Source of the DNA: an uncultured Clostridia bacterium
GTDB taxonomy: Bacteria; Bacillota; Clostridia; Lachnospirales; Lachnospiraceae
Direction of reading: 5' to 3'
Assembly: GCA_946629525.1 (NCBI GenBank)
Contig: CAMOXU010000008.1
Coordinates: forward strand, 1 to 43,724
Length of the DNA: 43,724 nt
In this document: piece by piece, positions 1-7,358 of the stretch
Position numbering within the stretch: the stretch's first letter is position 1
Layout: the number at the start of each line of letters is the position of its first letter
The notes under the pieces: generated by a model
Seen by the model: only the letters and a program-made list of their open reading frames with translations
What the model was told of the DNA's origin: nothing
The model's database searches: none
Position numbers and translations under genes: made by a program

Positions 1-104
1 TTAAAGAAGTAAGTCCCCTTGAAGACGACGAGGTAGATAGGGCAGAGGTGGAAGTACAGTAATGTATGGAGCTGACTGTTACTAATCGGACGAGGGCTTG
101 ACCA
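1..104 (+). rRNA. 23S rRNA, 3' end (partial)
   Basis: The window opens inside the conserved last part of bacterial 23S rRNA. The run through GAAGACGACGAGGTAGATAG and the later GGAAGTACAGTAATGTATGG and ACTAATCGG segments (domain VI, just after the sarcin-ricin region) are diagnostic, and the closing GAGGGCTTGACC is the usual clostridial 3' end. The 5' part lies outside the window. The exact mature end is uncertain by a few bases because it pairs with the absent 5' end. No 5S rRNA follows before the terminator at 200-220. Confidence 0.95.
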
Positions 105-140
105 AAAGAATGACCGGTGAAGAACCGGGGGATTCTTTGG
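102..140 (+). other. Hairpin just after 23S rRNA
   Basis: CCAAAAGAAT and ATTCTTTGG form an outer stem around an inner CCGGT/ACCGG stem. It lies directly at the 23S 3' end, where precursor processing stems are found, so a role in rRNA maturation is plausible but inferred. Confidence 0.4.
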
Positions 141-199
141 GATCTGTAAGAGATGTATATGCGGTTTTGAGGGTGCGTAGAGCATCTTAGGGCAGAGAC

Positions 200-220
200 G
201 GAAGCGAAGCTTCCTTTTTT
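200..220 (+). terminator. rRNA operon terminator
   Basis: GGAAGC and GCTTCC pair around a GAA loop and are followed by six T residues. This is a compact rho-independent terminator closing the rRNA operon, just before the tRNA gene. Confidence 0.8.
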
Positions 221-228
221 GCGTATAA

Positions 229-299
229 AGGGGAATCTTCTAATGGTAGGAAAGCGGTCTCCAAAACCGTCAATGCGGGTTCGACTCCTGCTTCCCCTG
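229..299 (+). tRNA. tRNA-Trp (CCA anticodon)
   Basis: A complete cloverleaf can be drawn by eye. The acceptor stem is AGGGGAA/TTCCCCT, the anticodon stem GCGGT/ACCGT with loop CTCCAAA gives anticodon CCA, and the T arm is GCGGG-TTCGACT-CCTGC. The discriminator base is G, as in bacterial tRNA-Trp, and the first pair is A-U as in the E. coli tRNA-Trp. The 3' CCA is not encoded (TGTG follows), so it must be added by nucleotidyltransferase. The gene follows the rRNA terminator by eight bases and no separate promoter was recognised, so it may depend on read-through. It is the cognate tRNA for the T-box at 29490-29752. Confidence 0.95.
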
Positions 300-304
300 T
301 GTGA

Positions 305-330
305 AAGGAAGGCGAAAGCCTTCCTTTTTT
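305..330 (+). terminator. Terminator after tRNA-Trp
   Basis: AAGGAAGGC and GCCTTCCTT pair around a GAAA tetraloop and run into a T tract. This is a strong intrinsic terminator six bases after the tRNA. Confidence 0.9.
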
Positions 331-387
331 CTTACTCTCAGAAAAGAGTACGTTGCATCCTTTCGATTCCTTTTAAAGAGCGGGTTC

Positions 388-477
388 TTGCGAAATTCTG
401 TGCGGAATGGAATTAGTTCCGGGCGCAGAAGCTGTTTGAATGGTCGTACAATTCCTATGAAGCACAGACTCTCGCAA
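388..477 (+). repeat. Palindromic repeat family E, copy 1
   Basis: About 90 nt whose ends are inverted repeats: TTGCGA with TCGCAA at the tips and CTGTGC with GCACAG just inside. A second copy is at 6427-6521. The two share, in the same order and similar spacing, GCGAAA, CGGAATG, GAAGC, TGAATG and TCGCAA. This copy lies between the tRNA terminator and the HAD gene at 505. Confidence 0.6.
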
Positions 478-504
478 ACGCCTGCCCTTTTTCAGAGGTT
501 CATT

Positions 505-1302
505 ATGGTAAAAAATTATCGGAATTATATTTTTGATCTGTACGCTACTTTGATCAGGATCCATACGAACCAGAACATGCCAAAGCTCTGGCGCCGTACT
601 GCCGATATCATGGCATTCTATGGTTCTGTTTACACACCCTCTCAGATGAAGAAAAAATACCGGGAACTCATCAGAGAAAGAGAGAAATCCATTTCTTTAA
701 CATCGGGCACAAAGTGGCCTGAGGCCGACGTTGGCGATATTTTCAGAGAGATGCTCCTTGATCCGCCTGAGAGGAACGCCTATGCGGAGATTTCGGATCC
801 GGGCGGCTGGGACGAAGAGAGGATGAGAGAGTGGATCCGGGTCTTTTCTTATACGTTCAGGGTAAACTCCAGAATTGTTTTCTCACTCTATTCCGATACG
901 CTCGAGACATTGAGGACATTGAAAAGAAAAGGAAAAAAGGTGTTTCTACTGTCGAACGCGCAGGAGGTATTCACCGTGCCGGAAATGCGGGTTCTGGGAC
1001 TTGATGAACTCTTTGACGATATTTTTATTTCCTCCGTACACGGGATAAGAAAACCGGATCCTCAGTTCATGGAATGTCTGCTGGAAAAACACGGATTGAA
1101 GAAGTCGGAGTCGGTGATGATCGGAAATGATATGGAATCGGATATCCTTATGGCTGCAAGGTGCGGAGTCTCCGGAATCCATGTGAATACCGATCAGTTC
1201 TCTGAGGAGGCTGTATCACTGGGGCTCGCCCGGGCCGAAGAATATGCTGCCGGAAGCGGCGCAGTCTTCTCGTCGACAGAATGTCTGCGGGGAATCCTTT
1301 AA
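505..1302 (+). CDS. HAD-superfamily phosphatase-like hydrolase
   Basis: The 265-residue product carries the HAD landmarks in order: FDLYATL (nucleophile D11), LLSNAQ (motif II), RKPDP (motif III lysine) and GNDMESD (motif IV). A helical cap occupies roughly residues 25-125. In motif I the usual second aspartate (DxD) is Tyr, as in haloacid dehalogenases and in the DLYGTL-type clostridial HAD proteins, and the usual Gly is Ala. The substrate is unknown; a small phosphorylated metabolite is the family norm. The reading frame is open further upstream, but that part crosses the tRNA terminator and repeat E1; the ATG at 505 has AGAGG at 494-498 and begins just before the first conserved strand. 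Codon use looks AT-richer than in most genes of the window. Confidence 0.85.
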   Translation: MVKNYRNYIFDLYATLIRIHTNQNMPKLWRRTADIMAFYGSVYTPSQMKKKYRELIREREKSISLTSGTKWPEADVGDIFREMLLDPPERNAYAEISDPGGWDEERMREWIRVFSYTFRVNSRIVFSLYSDTLETLRTLKRKGKKVFLLSNAQEVFTVPEMRVLGLDELFDDIFISSVHGIRKPDPQFMECLLEKHGLKKSESVMIGNDMESDILMAARCGVSGIHVNTDQFSEEAVSLGLARAEEYAAGSGAVFSSTECLRGIL

Positions 1303-1314
1303 GTTCCATAAAGG

Positions 1315-1346
1315 CGCTTAGGGAGCGGAGCTGTGCTCCTTAAGCG
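1315..1346 (+). terminator. Hairpin after HAD gene, possible terminator
   Basis: GCTTAGGGAGC pairs with GCTCCTTAAGC (one G-T pair). No T tract follows, so termination is uncertain. A second small hairpin CACAGA-AAG-TCTGTG follows at 1352-1366. The segment CTCCTTAAGC followed by ATAT-rich sequence and CACAGA recurs near 30874, hinting at another minor repeat. Apart from this and repeat A1 nothing is seen between 1303 and 1559. Confidence 0.4.
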
Positions 1347-1460
1347 TATATCACAGAAAGTCTGTGCCGAAGATAAGAAAGAAATCCGCATGTATACAAG
1401 AGCAGTGTTCTGCAAGTGTGTTCATATTTTTACAGCTCATGTGGAGGACATTACGGATAT

Positions 1461-1547
1461 TATGAGAACCGCTTCGCGAACCTCATAATCATAATACGGC
1501 CGATAAATCGGCCTTTTATCGGGAGTTCCTTACGGAACTTCCGATAA
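1461..1547 (+). repeat. Three-hairpin repeat family A, copy 1
   Basis: Hairpin 1: TATGAG...CTCATA with CGC/GCG inside. Hairpin 2: GGCCGA-TAAA-TCGGCC followed by TTTT. Hairpin 3: TTATCGG.AGTTCC and GGAACT.CCGATAA. The T run of hairpin 2 is also the start of the 5' arm of hairpin 3. It sits between the convergent HAD gene and the minus-strand orphan. Other copies: 7268, 19848, 39842 and, inverted, 26151. Confidence 0.8.
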
Positions 1548-1559
1548 GATATATTACAG

Positions 1560-1895
1560 CTAACAGAGAGGAATGAGATCGTCAAGAATCAGGCTGCGGC
1601 CGAACCCCGGAACCGGGTCGAACTTTACCGGGACATCGTCGACCATGAGTTCCGTGACTGCCGATACGGAGCTTCTGCCGTTTTTCATTTTCTTTCCTTT
1701 GACTCTGATCACCGTTTTTCCGTCCTCGGTATTATAGGACTCTGAGATCTCTCTGCCGGCCGGGGAGGCAGAAAGCATTTTCCTGAAGTCTCTGAGGATC
1801 GCAGGGAGCAGGACCGAGGAGGCGCGTCCGGCTTCCGCGGGACCGTAATATTTTGTGAGCAGAAGTGTGAATTGCTGCTGCCAGGTGAGATGCAT
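1560..1895 (-). CDS. Hypothetical 111-residue protein
   Basis: No family is recognised. The start is well supported: ATG preceded by AGGAGG at about 8 bases. The product is a small soluble-looking protein with a hydrophobic N-terminal stretch (TWQQQFTLLLTKYY), a central charged part with KGKKMKNG, and a C-terminus rich in V, D and P. No signal peptide, transmembrane helix or cysteine cluster is obvious; the only Cys is the last residue. It stands alone, divergent from the LTA-synthase-like gene, with a candidate promoter at 1970-1998 and part of a family D repeat in its leader. The stop codon lies 12 bases from repeat A1. Confidence 0.65.
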   Translation of the reverse strand: MHLTWQQQFTLLLTKYYGPAEAGRASSVLLPAILRDFRKMLSASPAGREISESYNTEDGKTVIRVKGKKMKNGRSSVSAVTELMVDDVPVKFDPVPGFGRSLILDDLIPLC

Positions 1896-1922
1896 AATAA
1901 CCTCCTGTTCTCCATGAAAAAA

Positions 1923-1964
1923 TCAGAAACGCCCAGCGCTTCTGCCGCGCCGTGCAGGGTGCTT
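1923..1964 (-). repeat. Palindromic repeat family D, partial copy 4
   Basis: Read on the minus strand this holds GCACCCTGC, GGCGCGGCAGAA and GGCGTTTCTGA, in the same order as the right two thirds of family D copies at 26254 and 32571. It would be transcribed as the 5' leader of the 111-residue orphan gene. Confidence 0.55.
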
Positions 1965-1969
1965 TGAAT

Positions 1970-1998
1970 ATTATATAGCGACTCCGATCAACATGGAA
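1970..1998 (-). promoter_or_regulatory. Candidate promoter for the 111-residue orphan
   Basis: Minus strand: -10 TATAAT (1970-1975) with a weak -35 TTCCAT (1993-1998) at 17-bp spacing. The leader would be about 70 nt. Confidence 0.35.
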
Positions 1999-2066
1999 GA
2001 AGGTTCTCAAAATGACCGTTCCGCCCGAAGTTCCAATTTCGGGTATTTGTTCTGCGGCAGATCCTA

Positions 2067-2095
2067 TTGAAACGGATTTGAATGAAAGATATAAT
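2067..2095 (+). promoter_or_regulatory. Promoter for LTA-synthase-like gene
   Basis: -35 TTGAAA (2067-2072) and a perfect -10 TATAAT (2090-2095) at 17-bp spacing, about 120 bases before the GTG start of the gene at 2222. This is a good housekeeping sigma-factor promoter. Confidence 0.75.
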
Positions 2096-2221
2096 TAATT
2101 GGAAAACTGATTATAAGAATAATGATGCAGTTGATACTGTACTTAAGATGAAAGCTTGCTGCAGAGAGCGTCGTATCAACAGCGATAGAGTGATTTTGTT
2201 TTATAAGGCAGGAAGGAATTT

Positions 2222-4402
2222 GTGAAAAGAATTGTAGTATTGTTTTTCAGTATTTTTGCGGCAGGAAGTCTGTTCTGCCGGGCTTCGCTCAAGCAGGTCG
2301 TCCTGATTCTTGCAGCGTCTGCTATATGCTCGCTCGTCACCTGTTTTCTTGAAAAAAAGTTGATTCATCGAGACAAATATCCCTTTGTCCACAAAAAGTA
2401 CTTTATTCTTGATCTGATGCTTGTCATATGGTTAATGGTCAGATTCTACAGCACCTGGTGCTCGCACAGCTCAGCTGTGACGTTTGCATCGGATCTTCAC
2501 ATATCGCTTCCTCTTGCTCTCGGGATCGCTGCCTCTGTTCTCGGTATTATAGCTCTGCACGCCGCTGATACCCTTTTTTGTCTGGCGGAGGGCCTGATTT
2601 CCAGAATACCGGAAAAATATCAGATCATAAACAACGTATATAATCTGTTCGCCCTTCTGGTCATCGTTTTTTTCCAGAACATGATCCTGAACTACAGCGG
2701 GCTGCAGAATTTTGAAAGTCTCGGAATGCAGAGCATCGTTGCCACCGCATTTAATACGTTGGTTATTCTGAGTGTGAATCTTCTCTTTGTAATATTGATC
2801 AGAAACTGGAAAATAACACTGATTGTCACTACCGTCATTTTCTGGGTATATTCAGTCGCTGATTTCTACGTTGTCAAGTTTCACGGCAGCCCGCTCTATT
2901 TCAGTGAATTTGCCAATATAAAGACTGCAGCAAATGTAATGTCCAGTTACCAGCTGGAAATCGGTCCTGCTGTGATTATTATTACAGTTATTTCCCTTGC
3001 GGCCATTATAGATATCCTGTTTTTTGTTTCCTCGGATAAGATTTTAAATATACAAAAGGGCGTGGTCCGGATCGGTCTGACTTCTGTAATGCTTTTAATA
3101 TGTTCTGCTGTCAGCATCTTCGGATATAAGAAGGTTGATCCGAGCTCCTTTGGCTGGGCGCCCTGGCCGGAAGGACTCCAGGTTGGAGGGTTTATCTATG
3201 AATCTGTCTATGATCTTCAAAAACGGCAGAACCCGATCGTCCAACCGGAAGGGTATAATGTCGACGCTATAAAACAATTAAAATCTGATTCAATTCAGAC
3301 AGGGACCTACCCTGATATCATTCTTATATTGAATGAAACGTTCTGCGATCTGAGTTACAGTGTGAATTTCAAGGCAGATGCTGATCCGATGGAAGCATTC
3401 AGAAATATCGAAGGTGCTGCTTACGGGCATGCGGTCATCGCCAATATCGGCGGCGGAACGAACGATTCGGAATTCGAGCTGTTGACATCCAATTCCAGGT
3501 ATCTGCTGAACAGTTCTGCGCCGTTTACTTTTTTGCCGGAAAAACAGCTCAGAAACAGTATCGTTCGTTTTCTTAAAGAGGGCCTGGGGTATGAAACTAC
3601 CGGCATGCACTGCGGCACTGCCGGCAATTACTCTCGAAATATCGCATATCCGTTCCTGGGATTTGATAACATTTATCTCGGAGAAGAGGCATTTAAGTAT
3701 AAGAGTTATTATGGAAACAGACCGTGGCTTGACGCAGACAATTATCATGATCTTACAGATCATTATGAAGAAGGCGGAGAGGGTCCCCGTTTCATGTATT
3801 TGCTGACTTTCCAGAATCACGGAGGATATGAGCAGAACGATCCTTCGGTCGATACGGTTCATGTTGAGACTGATTTCGGAAATCTCACGGACGATATGAA
3901 TGAATATCTGAGCAGCATGAAATCCTCGGCAGAGGCATTCAGAGATCTTACGGACTACTTCAGGAACAGCAGCCGGGATGTTATTATATGCATGGTTGGC
4001 GATCATGCGCCTGCCTTTATCGCGGAATTACCGAATGATACCGGGAACCCGATCAGGGACGAGAATATAAATAAGTGTACTGTCCCATATGTGATCTGGT
4101 CCAATTTCGGCGCGGAAGTTACTGCTTATACGGAATATGCAACCATGACTGACCTTGTGCCAATGACGCTTAAGGCTGCCGGACTGCCGTTATCCGCTTT
4201 TTATAAAAAAATATGGGATCTGCATGAAGAACTGCCGATACGCACAAAAACCGGCAGTTATTATGATCGGGACTTCGGGTCCGGAGTATTCGACAGTAAA
4301 ACAGCAAGCCCCCTATTGTCTGATTATTACTATATGTCATATAACTCACTGCATGCAGGCGAAGATTATATAGATGAATTATATGTGGCTGCTGCGAAAT
4401 AA
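2222..4402 (+). CDS. LTA synthase family membrane sulfatase-fold protein
   Basis: The 726-residue protein has several N-terminal membrane helices (about residues 1-330) followed by an extracellular alkaline-phosphatase/sulfatase-type domain. Active-site landmarks match the lipoteichoic acid synthase/phosphoglycerol transferase family: LNET near residue 364 (metal ligand Glu), GGGTNDSEFE with the predicted nucleophile Thr413, FQNHGGY, and VGDHAP for the last metal ligands. The family moves glycerol-phosphate from phosphatidylglycerol onto surface polymers at the outer face of the membrane; the exact acceptor here is not evident. The start is GTG at 2222, with AGGAAGG at 2210-2216. A stem-loop follows at 4481-4508. 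The gene looks AT-richer in codon choice than the ones downstream, which may mean a separate origin. Confidence 0.88.
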   Translation: MKRIVVLFFSIFAAGSLFCRASLKQVVLILAASAICSLVTCFLEKKLIHRDKYPFVHKKYFILDLMLVIWLMVRFYSTWCSHSSAVTFASDLHISLPLALGIAASVLGIIALHAADTLFCLAEGLISRIPEKYQIINNVYNLFALLVIVFFQNMILNYSGLQNFESLGMQSIVATAFNTLVILSVNLLFVILIRNWKITLIVTTVIFWVYSVADFYVVKFHGSPLYFSEFANIKTAANVMSSYQLEIGPAVIIITVISLAAIIDILFFVSSDKILNIQKGVVRIGLTSVMLLICSAVSIFGYKKVDPSSFGWAPWPEGLQVGGFIYESVYDLQKRQNPIVQPEGYNVDAIKQLKSDSIQTGTYPDIILILNETFCDLSYSVNFKADADPMEAFRNIEGAAYGHAVIANIGGGTNDSEFELLTSNSRYLLNSSAPFTFLPEKQLRNSIVRFLKEGLGYETTGMHCGTAGNYSRNIAYPFLGFDNIYLGEEAFKYKSYYGNRPWLDADNYHDLTDHYEEGGEGPRFMYLLTFQNHGGYEQNDPSVDTVHVETDFGNLTDDMNEYLSSMKSSAEAFRDLTDYFRNSSRDVIICMVGDHAPAFIAELPNDTGNPIRDENINKCTVPYVIWSNFGAEVTAYTEYATMTDLVPMTLKAAGLPLSAFYKKIWDLHEELPIRTKTGSYYDRDFGSGVFDSKTASPLLSDYYYMSYNSLHAGEDYIDELYVAAAK

Positions 4403-4440
4403 CAGATTCCGGGGAAAATGCTTCATGTAATTACGGGCCT

Positions 4441-4465
4441 GCAGGAACGCCCCCGGCGTTCCTGA
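4441..4465 (+). repeat. Repeat family D, fragment (copy 5)
   Basis: GGAACGCC-CCC-GGCGTTCC followed by TGA corresponds to the second, small hairpin of family D (GAACGCCGAGGCGTTC then TTGAA in the full copies). The first hairpin is missing. Confidence 0.45.
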
Positions 4466-4480
4466 TCAGGATATATATTG

Positions 4481-4508
4481 CTGCCATCAGATATCGGCCT
4501 GATGGCAG
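4481..4508 (+). terminator. Stem-loop after LTA-synthase-like gene
   Basis: CTGCCATCAG and CTGATGGCAG form a perfect 10-bp stem with an 8-base loop. Only TT follows, so it may terminate weakly or merely protect the mRNA end. It precedes the L,D-transpeptidase start by about 40 bases. Confidence 0.5.
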
Positions 4509-4546
4509 TTAAGCGTCAAACTATTCATGGGGAGGGCATTCGGGAG

Positions 4547-6184
4547 ATGGAAAAGAGAGAAGAGGAAATCGAAGGATTGCCGGACGGTAAAAGCGCAGGA
4601 GAATGCGGCGGGACAAGTAACGCGGTTCCGGCAGAGAGCTCTGATGCAGCAAAGCCGGAAGCCGGCTCTCCCGGGGAGGAAGCGGCAGGGAGCTCTGATG
4701 CGGCAGGACCGGAAGCCGCCGCTCCGCCGAACGATAGCATCGACGATCCGGAAGAGAAGGAACAGCCGGAAAAGAAGAAAAGCAGAAAGGGTCTGATCGC
4801 CGCAGTGATCGCGCTCCTTGTCCTTGCCGGCGGCGCCGGCGCTTATTTTGGATATGGATATTATCACTATGAGAACCGCTTTATCGACGGAACGATCATC
4901 AACGGCATCGATGCAGGGGAAATGACTCCCGAGGAAGTGGAGGATATTCTCCGGGACAGGGTCGAGGATTATGAGATCAAGGTCTCGTTCAGAGACGGAT
5001 CCTCACAGACTTTGAAGGCCGATGATATCGAATTCCGCTATGTATCTGATCAGACGACAAAGAAGATCATTGATGATCAGGAATGGATGAAGTGGGGATT
5101 CGGCAGGCTTTTCGGCGATAAATGGGAGTATACGGCCGGCGAAGCATTCAAGGTGAATGAGGAGAAGATAAAGAGCACAGTCCTTGCATTTCCTGAATTC
5201 AAGCAGGAGAATATGACGGCACCGACCAATGCGTATCTTGAGCTGGCGGAGGATAATTCGATCCGGATCGTTCCGGAGACGCAGGGCAATCAGCTCATAG
5301 CAGAGCCTGTGACGGAAGCCGTGAAGGCGGCGGTCTTAAAAGAAGAGAAAAGCGTGAACATCGCGGATGTTGCGGGGGCCTACGCTGTCCCGGAAGTCGT
5401 CTCCACAGACCAGGGGCTTATTGATCAGCAGAACCTGCTGAACAGCTTTCTCGGCACGACGGTGACCTACAATATGCCGGACGGCACGCAGAAGGTCCTG
5501 GACCGCGGAACGCTCAGGGACTGGATCACGATCGAGGAGAACGGGTTCATCACACTGGATGAGGAGCGGATCAGGGAGAACTGCGGGAATTATGCGGCGC
5601 AGACAGCGGCCGAGACAGATGTTCTCAAAAACACACGGACCTTCAACACCACGAACAGAGGGCAGATCGAGCTGTCCTGTGATACATGGGGACGCATGCT
5701 GGATCAGGAAGCGGAGACATCTCAGCTCCTTACAGACCTTCTTACGGGCACTTCGGAGACGCGGGAGCCCATCTATTCCATGAATACGACGGTTGATGAT
5801 AACTTCGGCGGAAGTTATATCGAGGTGGATCTTGCCAACCAGCATGTATATTGCTATCTGAACGGATCTTATTTTTATGACGCGCCGTGTGTATCAGGGA
5901 CGAATTCAATTCCTTCGAGAAGGACTGTGACGGGAATCTTTGAGATCTACATGAAGGAACGCAACAGGATCCTCCGGGGCGCAAATCAGGAATATGCTTC
6001 ATTCGTTGATTTCTGGATGCCCTTCTACGAGGGCTACGGTCTGCACAATGCTCCGTGGAGAGGCGAGTTCGGCGGGGATATCTACGAGTACGGAGGATCT
6101 CACGGCTGTGTGAATCTGAGCTATGAGGCTGCAGAAACAATCTGGAATAATTACGGGGTCGGGACACCGGTCATCGTTTTCTAG
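4547..6184 (+). CDS. L,D-transpeptidase with peptidoglycan-binding region
   Basis: This 545-residue protein probably makes 3-3 cross-links in peptidoglycan or attaches proteins to it. The N-terminus (about 1-80) is acidic, rich in Ala, Glu, Pro and Ser and cytoplasmic; one membrane helix follows (GLIAAVIALLVLAGGAGAY, near residues 83-101). The extracellular part resembles the YoaR-like putative peptidoglycan-binding type. The C-terminal YkuD domain carries its hallmark SHGCVN, with catalytic Cys521, preceded by GLHNAPW. The start chosen is ATG at 4547, behind GGGGAGGG at about 10 bases; the frame is open for 23 more codons upstream, but those overlap the stem-loop at 4481-4508 and lack a ribosome binding site. 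It converges with the HAD gene at 6567-7205. Confidence 0.9.
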   Translation: MEKREEEIEGLPDGKSAGECGGTSNAVPAESSDAAKPEAGSPGEEAAGSSDAAGPEAAAPPNDSIDDPEEKEQPEKKKSRKGLIAAVIALLVLAGGAGAYFGYGYYHYENRFIDGTIINGIDAGEMTPEEVEDILRDRVEDYEIKVSFRDGSSQTLKADDIEFRYVSDQTTKKIIDDQEWMKWGFGRLFGDKWEYTAGEAFKVNEEKIKSTVLAFPEFKQENMTAPTNAYLELAEDNSIRIVPETQGNQLIAEPVTEAVKAAVLKEEKSVNIADVAGAYAVPEVVSTDQGLIDQQNLLNSFLGTTVTYNMPDGTQKVLDRGTLRDWITIEENGFITLDEERIRENCGNYAAQTAAETDVLKNTRTFNTTNRGQIELSCDTWGRMLDQEAETSQLLTDLLTGTSETREPIYSMNTTVDDNFGGSYIEVDLANQHVYCYLNGSYFYDAPCVSGTNSIPSRRTVTGIFEIYMKERNRILRGANQEYASFVDFWMPFYEGYGLHNAPWRGEFGGDIYEYGGSHGCVNLSYEAAETIWNNYGVGTPVIVF

Positions 6185-6200
6185 ATCGGTGATTCCCTTC

Positions 6201-6269
6201 CTGCCGCGCTTGTGGGGAAGGTGCATGGCACGCTGTCCGGCGCGGCAGGAAAGGGGAGTCGTTCCTGAA
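6201..6269 (+). repeat. Palindromic repeat family D, copy 3
   Basis: CTGCCGCGC and GGCGCGGCAG enclose GGGAAGGTGC...GCAC, as in the copies at 26254 and 32571. The second small hairpin is degenerate (GGAA...TTCCTGAA). It sits just after the L,D-transpeptidase stop. Confidence 0.65.
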
Positions 6270-6340
6270 GAGGGATCCGGAGCGGCGCCGCCTGACATTT
6301 TTCAAAGCGGATCCATGCGGATTACATCTGACTGACGAAC

Positions 6341-6404
6341 AAAAAGCATGCCCTTGTCTGGAGGCCTGATATTGTGTCAGGATCCCGGGCAAAGGCATGT
6401 TTTT
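6341..6404 (+). terminator. Bidirectional terminator between convergent genes
   Basis: AAAAAGCATGCC at the left and GGCATGTTTTT at the right pair, with CCTGA...TCAGG inside. The A run and T run allow function on both strands, serving the L,D-transpeptidase (+) and the HAD gene (-). The rest of the gap 6185-6566 holds repeats D3 and E2. Confidence 0.6.
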
Positions 6405-6426
6405 CATAAAGAGAATTCATAAGTGA

Positions 6427-6521
6427 TCGCGAAACTGTGTACGGAATGAAATTGTGCGGGCAAAAGGCGCGGAAGCCGGCTGAATGATCGCACTGTTTCC
6501 ACTGACCGCAGCGTTTCGCAA
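6427..6521 (+). repeat. Palindromic repeat family E, copy 2
   Basis: Ends TCGCGA and TCGCAA are near-inverted repeats. It shares GCGAAA, CGGAATG, GAAGC, TGAATG and TCGCAA with the copy at 388-477 in the same order. The two copies clearly diverge between these blocks. Confidence 0.55.
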
Positions 6522-6566
6522 TAATCTTTAAAAAACAGAGTGCAGAGAGGTCAGGCGGGCGGGATG

Positions 6567-7205
6567 TCAGAGGATCCCCTCCTCGCAGAGAGTGACCAGG
6601 TCTGTGATATCGGAAATGCGCGCAGCTGCTTCGTGCCCTGTTATATCGCCGAAACCGTATTCACAGAAAATGAAAGGCACGCCGGCCGCCTCTGATGCCA
6701 TAAGATCGCCGAGTGTATCTCCGACGTAGACGGGAGATTTTAAGCCGTTTTTCTCTGCGACGGCCCGGATGTTGGAATCCTTTTCATTTCCGGTGTCACC
6801 ATAGCAGAGATGATCAGTGACGCAGTCAGAAAGCCCGGTTATTTTGAGGAACGTCTCAATGTAGCCGGACTGGGAGTTGCTGACAATGAACATAGGCAGC
6901 TTTTTTGAGAGAGTTCTGAAGGTCCCGGAGACGCCCGGGTATGCTTCAGGGCTGTCTGTGAGCAGATAATCGTTCTCGTATGTACAGATCTCATCCAGAA
7001 TTTGCAGGGCGAATGTTTCCTCCAGCTCCGGAAACAGAGAGCGGGCGATGGCGGCCATAGTTTTCCCGAATTCCTGTTTTAACCGTGCAGCCGTGATATG
7101 ATCTGCCGGAAGATCGTGGCGCCTGAGGACCTCCTGCCAGGCGAGGGCGACTTTCTCAGTCGAGTCCCAGAGCGTTCCGTCCACGTCAAAAATGATTGAA
7201 TCCAT
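6567..7205 (-). CDS. HAD-family phosphatase, phosphoglycolate-phosphatase-like
   Basis: The 212-residue protein has the complete HAD subfamily IA set: DVDGTLWDS at residues 7-15 (nucleophile and acid/base Asp), IVSNSQ (motif II), GNEKDSN with the motif III lysine, and YVGDTLGDLMASEAAG (motif IV, DxxxD). The helical cap lies between motifs I and II. This pattern fits small-molecule phosphatases such as phosphoglycolate phosphatase; the true substrate is unknown. The start is ATG at 7205 with GGAGG five bases upstream. It is divergent from mutY, and the shared upstream region contains a truncated family A repeat. Confidence 0.88.
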   Translation of the reverse strand: MDSIIFDVDGTLWDSTEKVALAWQEVLRRHDLPADHITAARLKQEFGKTMAAIARSLFPELEETFALQILDEICTYENDYLLTDSPEAYPGVSGTFRTLSKKLPMFIVSNSQSGYIETFLKITGLSDCVTDHLCYGDTGNEKDSNIRAVAEKNGLKSPVYVGDTLGDLMASEAAGVPFIFCEYGFGDITGHEAAARISDITDLVTLCEEGIL

Positions 7206-7267
7206 AAAGACCTCCATACTGATATGGCCTCATATGATCGGAAGCGCCCAGCGATGCGATCATCCTT

Positions 7268-7317
7268 CGGCCGATAAATCGTTTTTTTATCGGCAGTTCC
7301 CTGCGGAACATTCGATA
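7268..7317 (+). repeat. Three-hairpin repeat family A, truncated copy 2
   Basis: Hairpins 2 and 3 only: CCGAT-AAATCG followed by seven T, then TTATCGGCAGTTCC and GGAACATTCGATA. Hairpin 1 is missing or badly degraded (CCTCATATGATC at 7229-7240 may be a remnant). It lies 42 bases before mutY. Confidence 0.65.
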
Positions 7318-7358
7318 TAAAGCAGTGCATTTTTTCACGTTACTTTTGGAGTATAGCA

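Noticed and set aside
107-199. Possible 5S rRNA after 23S
   Set aside because: Length and sequence do not fit 5S: the usual CCGAAC-type loop and the paired ends are missing.
301-504. N-terminal extension of 68 codons for the first HAD gene
   Set aside because: It starts in the tRNA terminator and crosses repeat E1. The conserved HAD fold begins right after ATG 505, which has its own ribosome binding site.
2082-2225. 47-codon open frame (MKDIINWK...) ending 4 bases into the LTA-synthase-like gene
   Set aside because: The overlap with the GTG start looks like coupling, but there is no ribosome binding site and the first ATG lies upstream of the -10 box of the promoter at 2067-2095, so it would not be transcribed from it. 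It could be a remnant.
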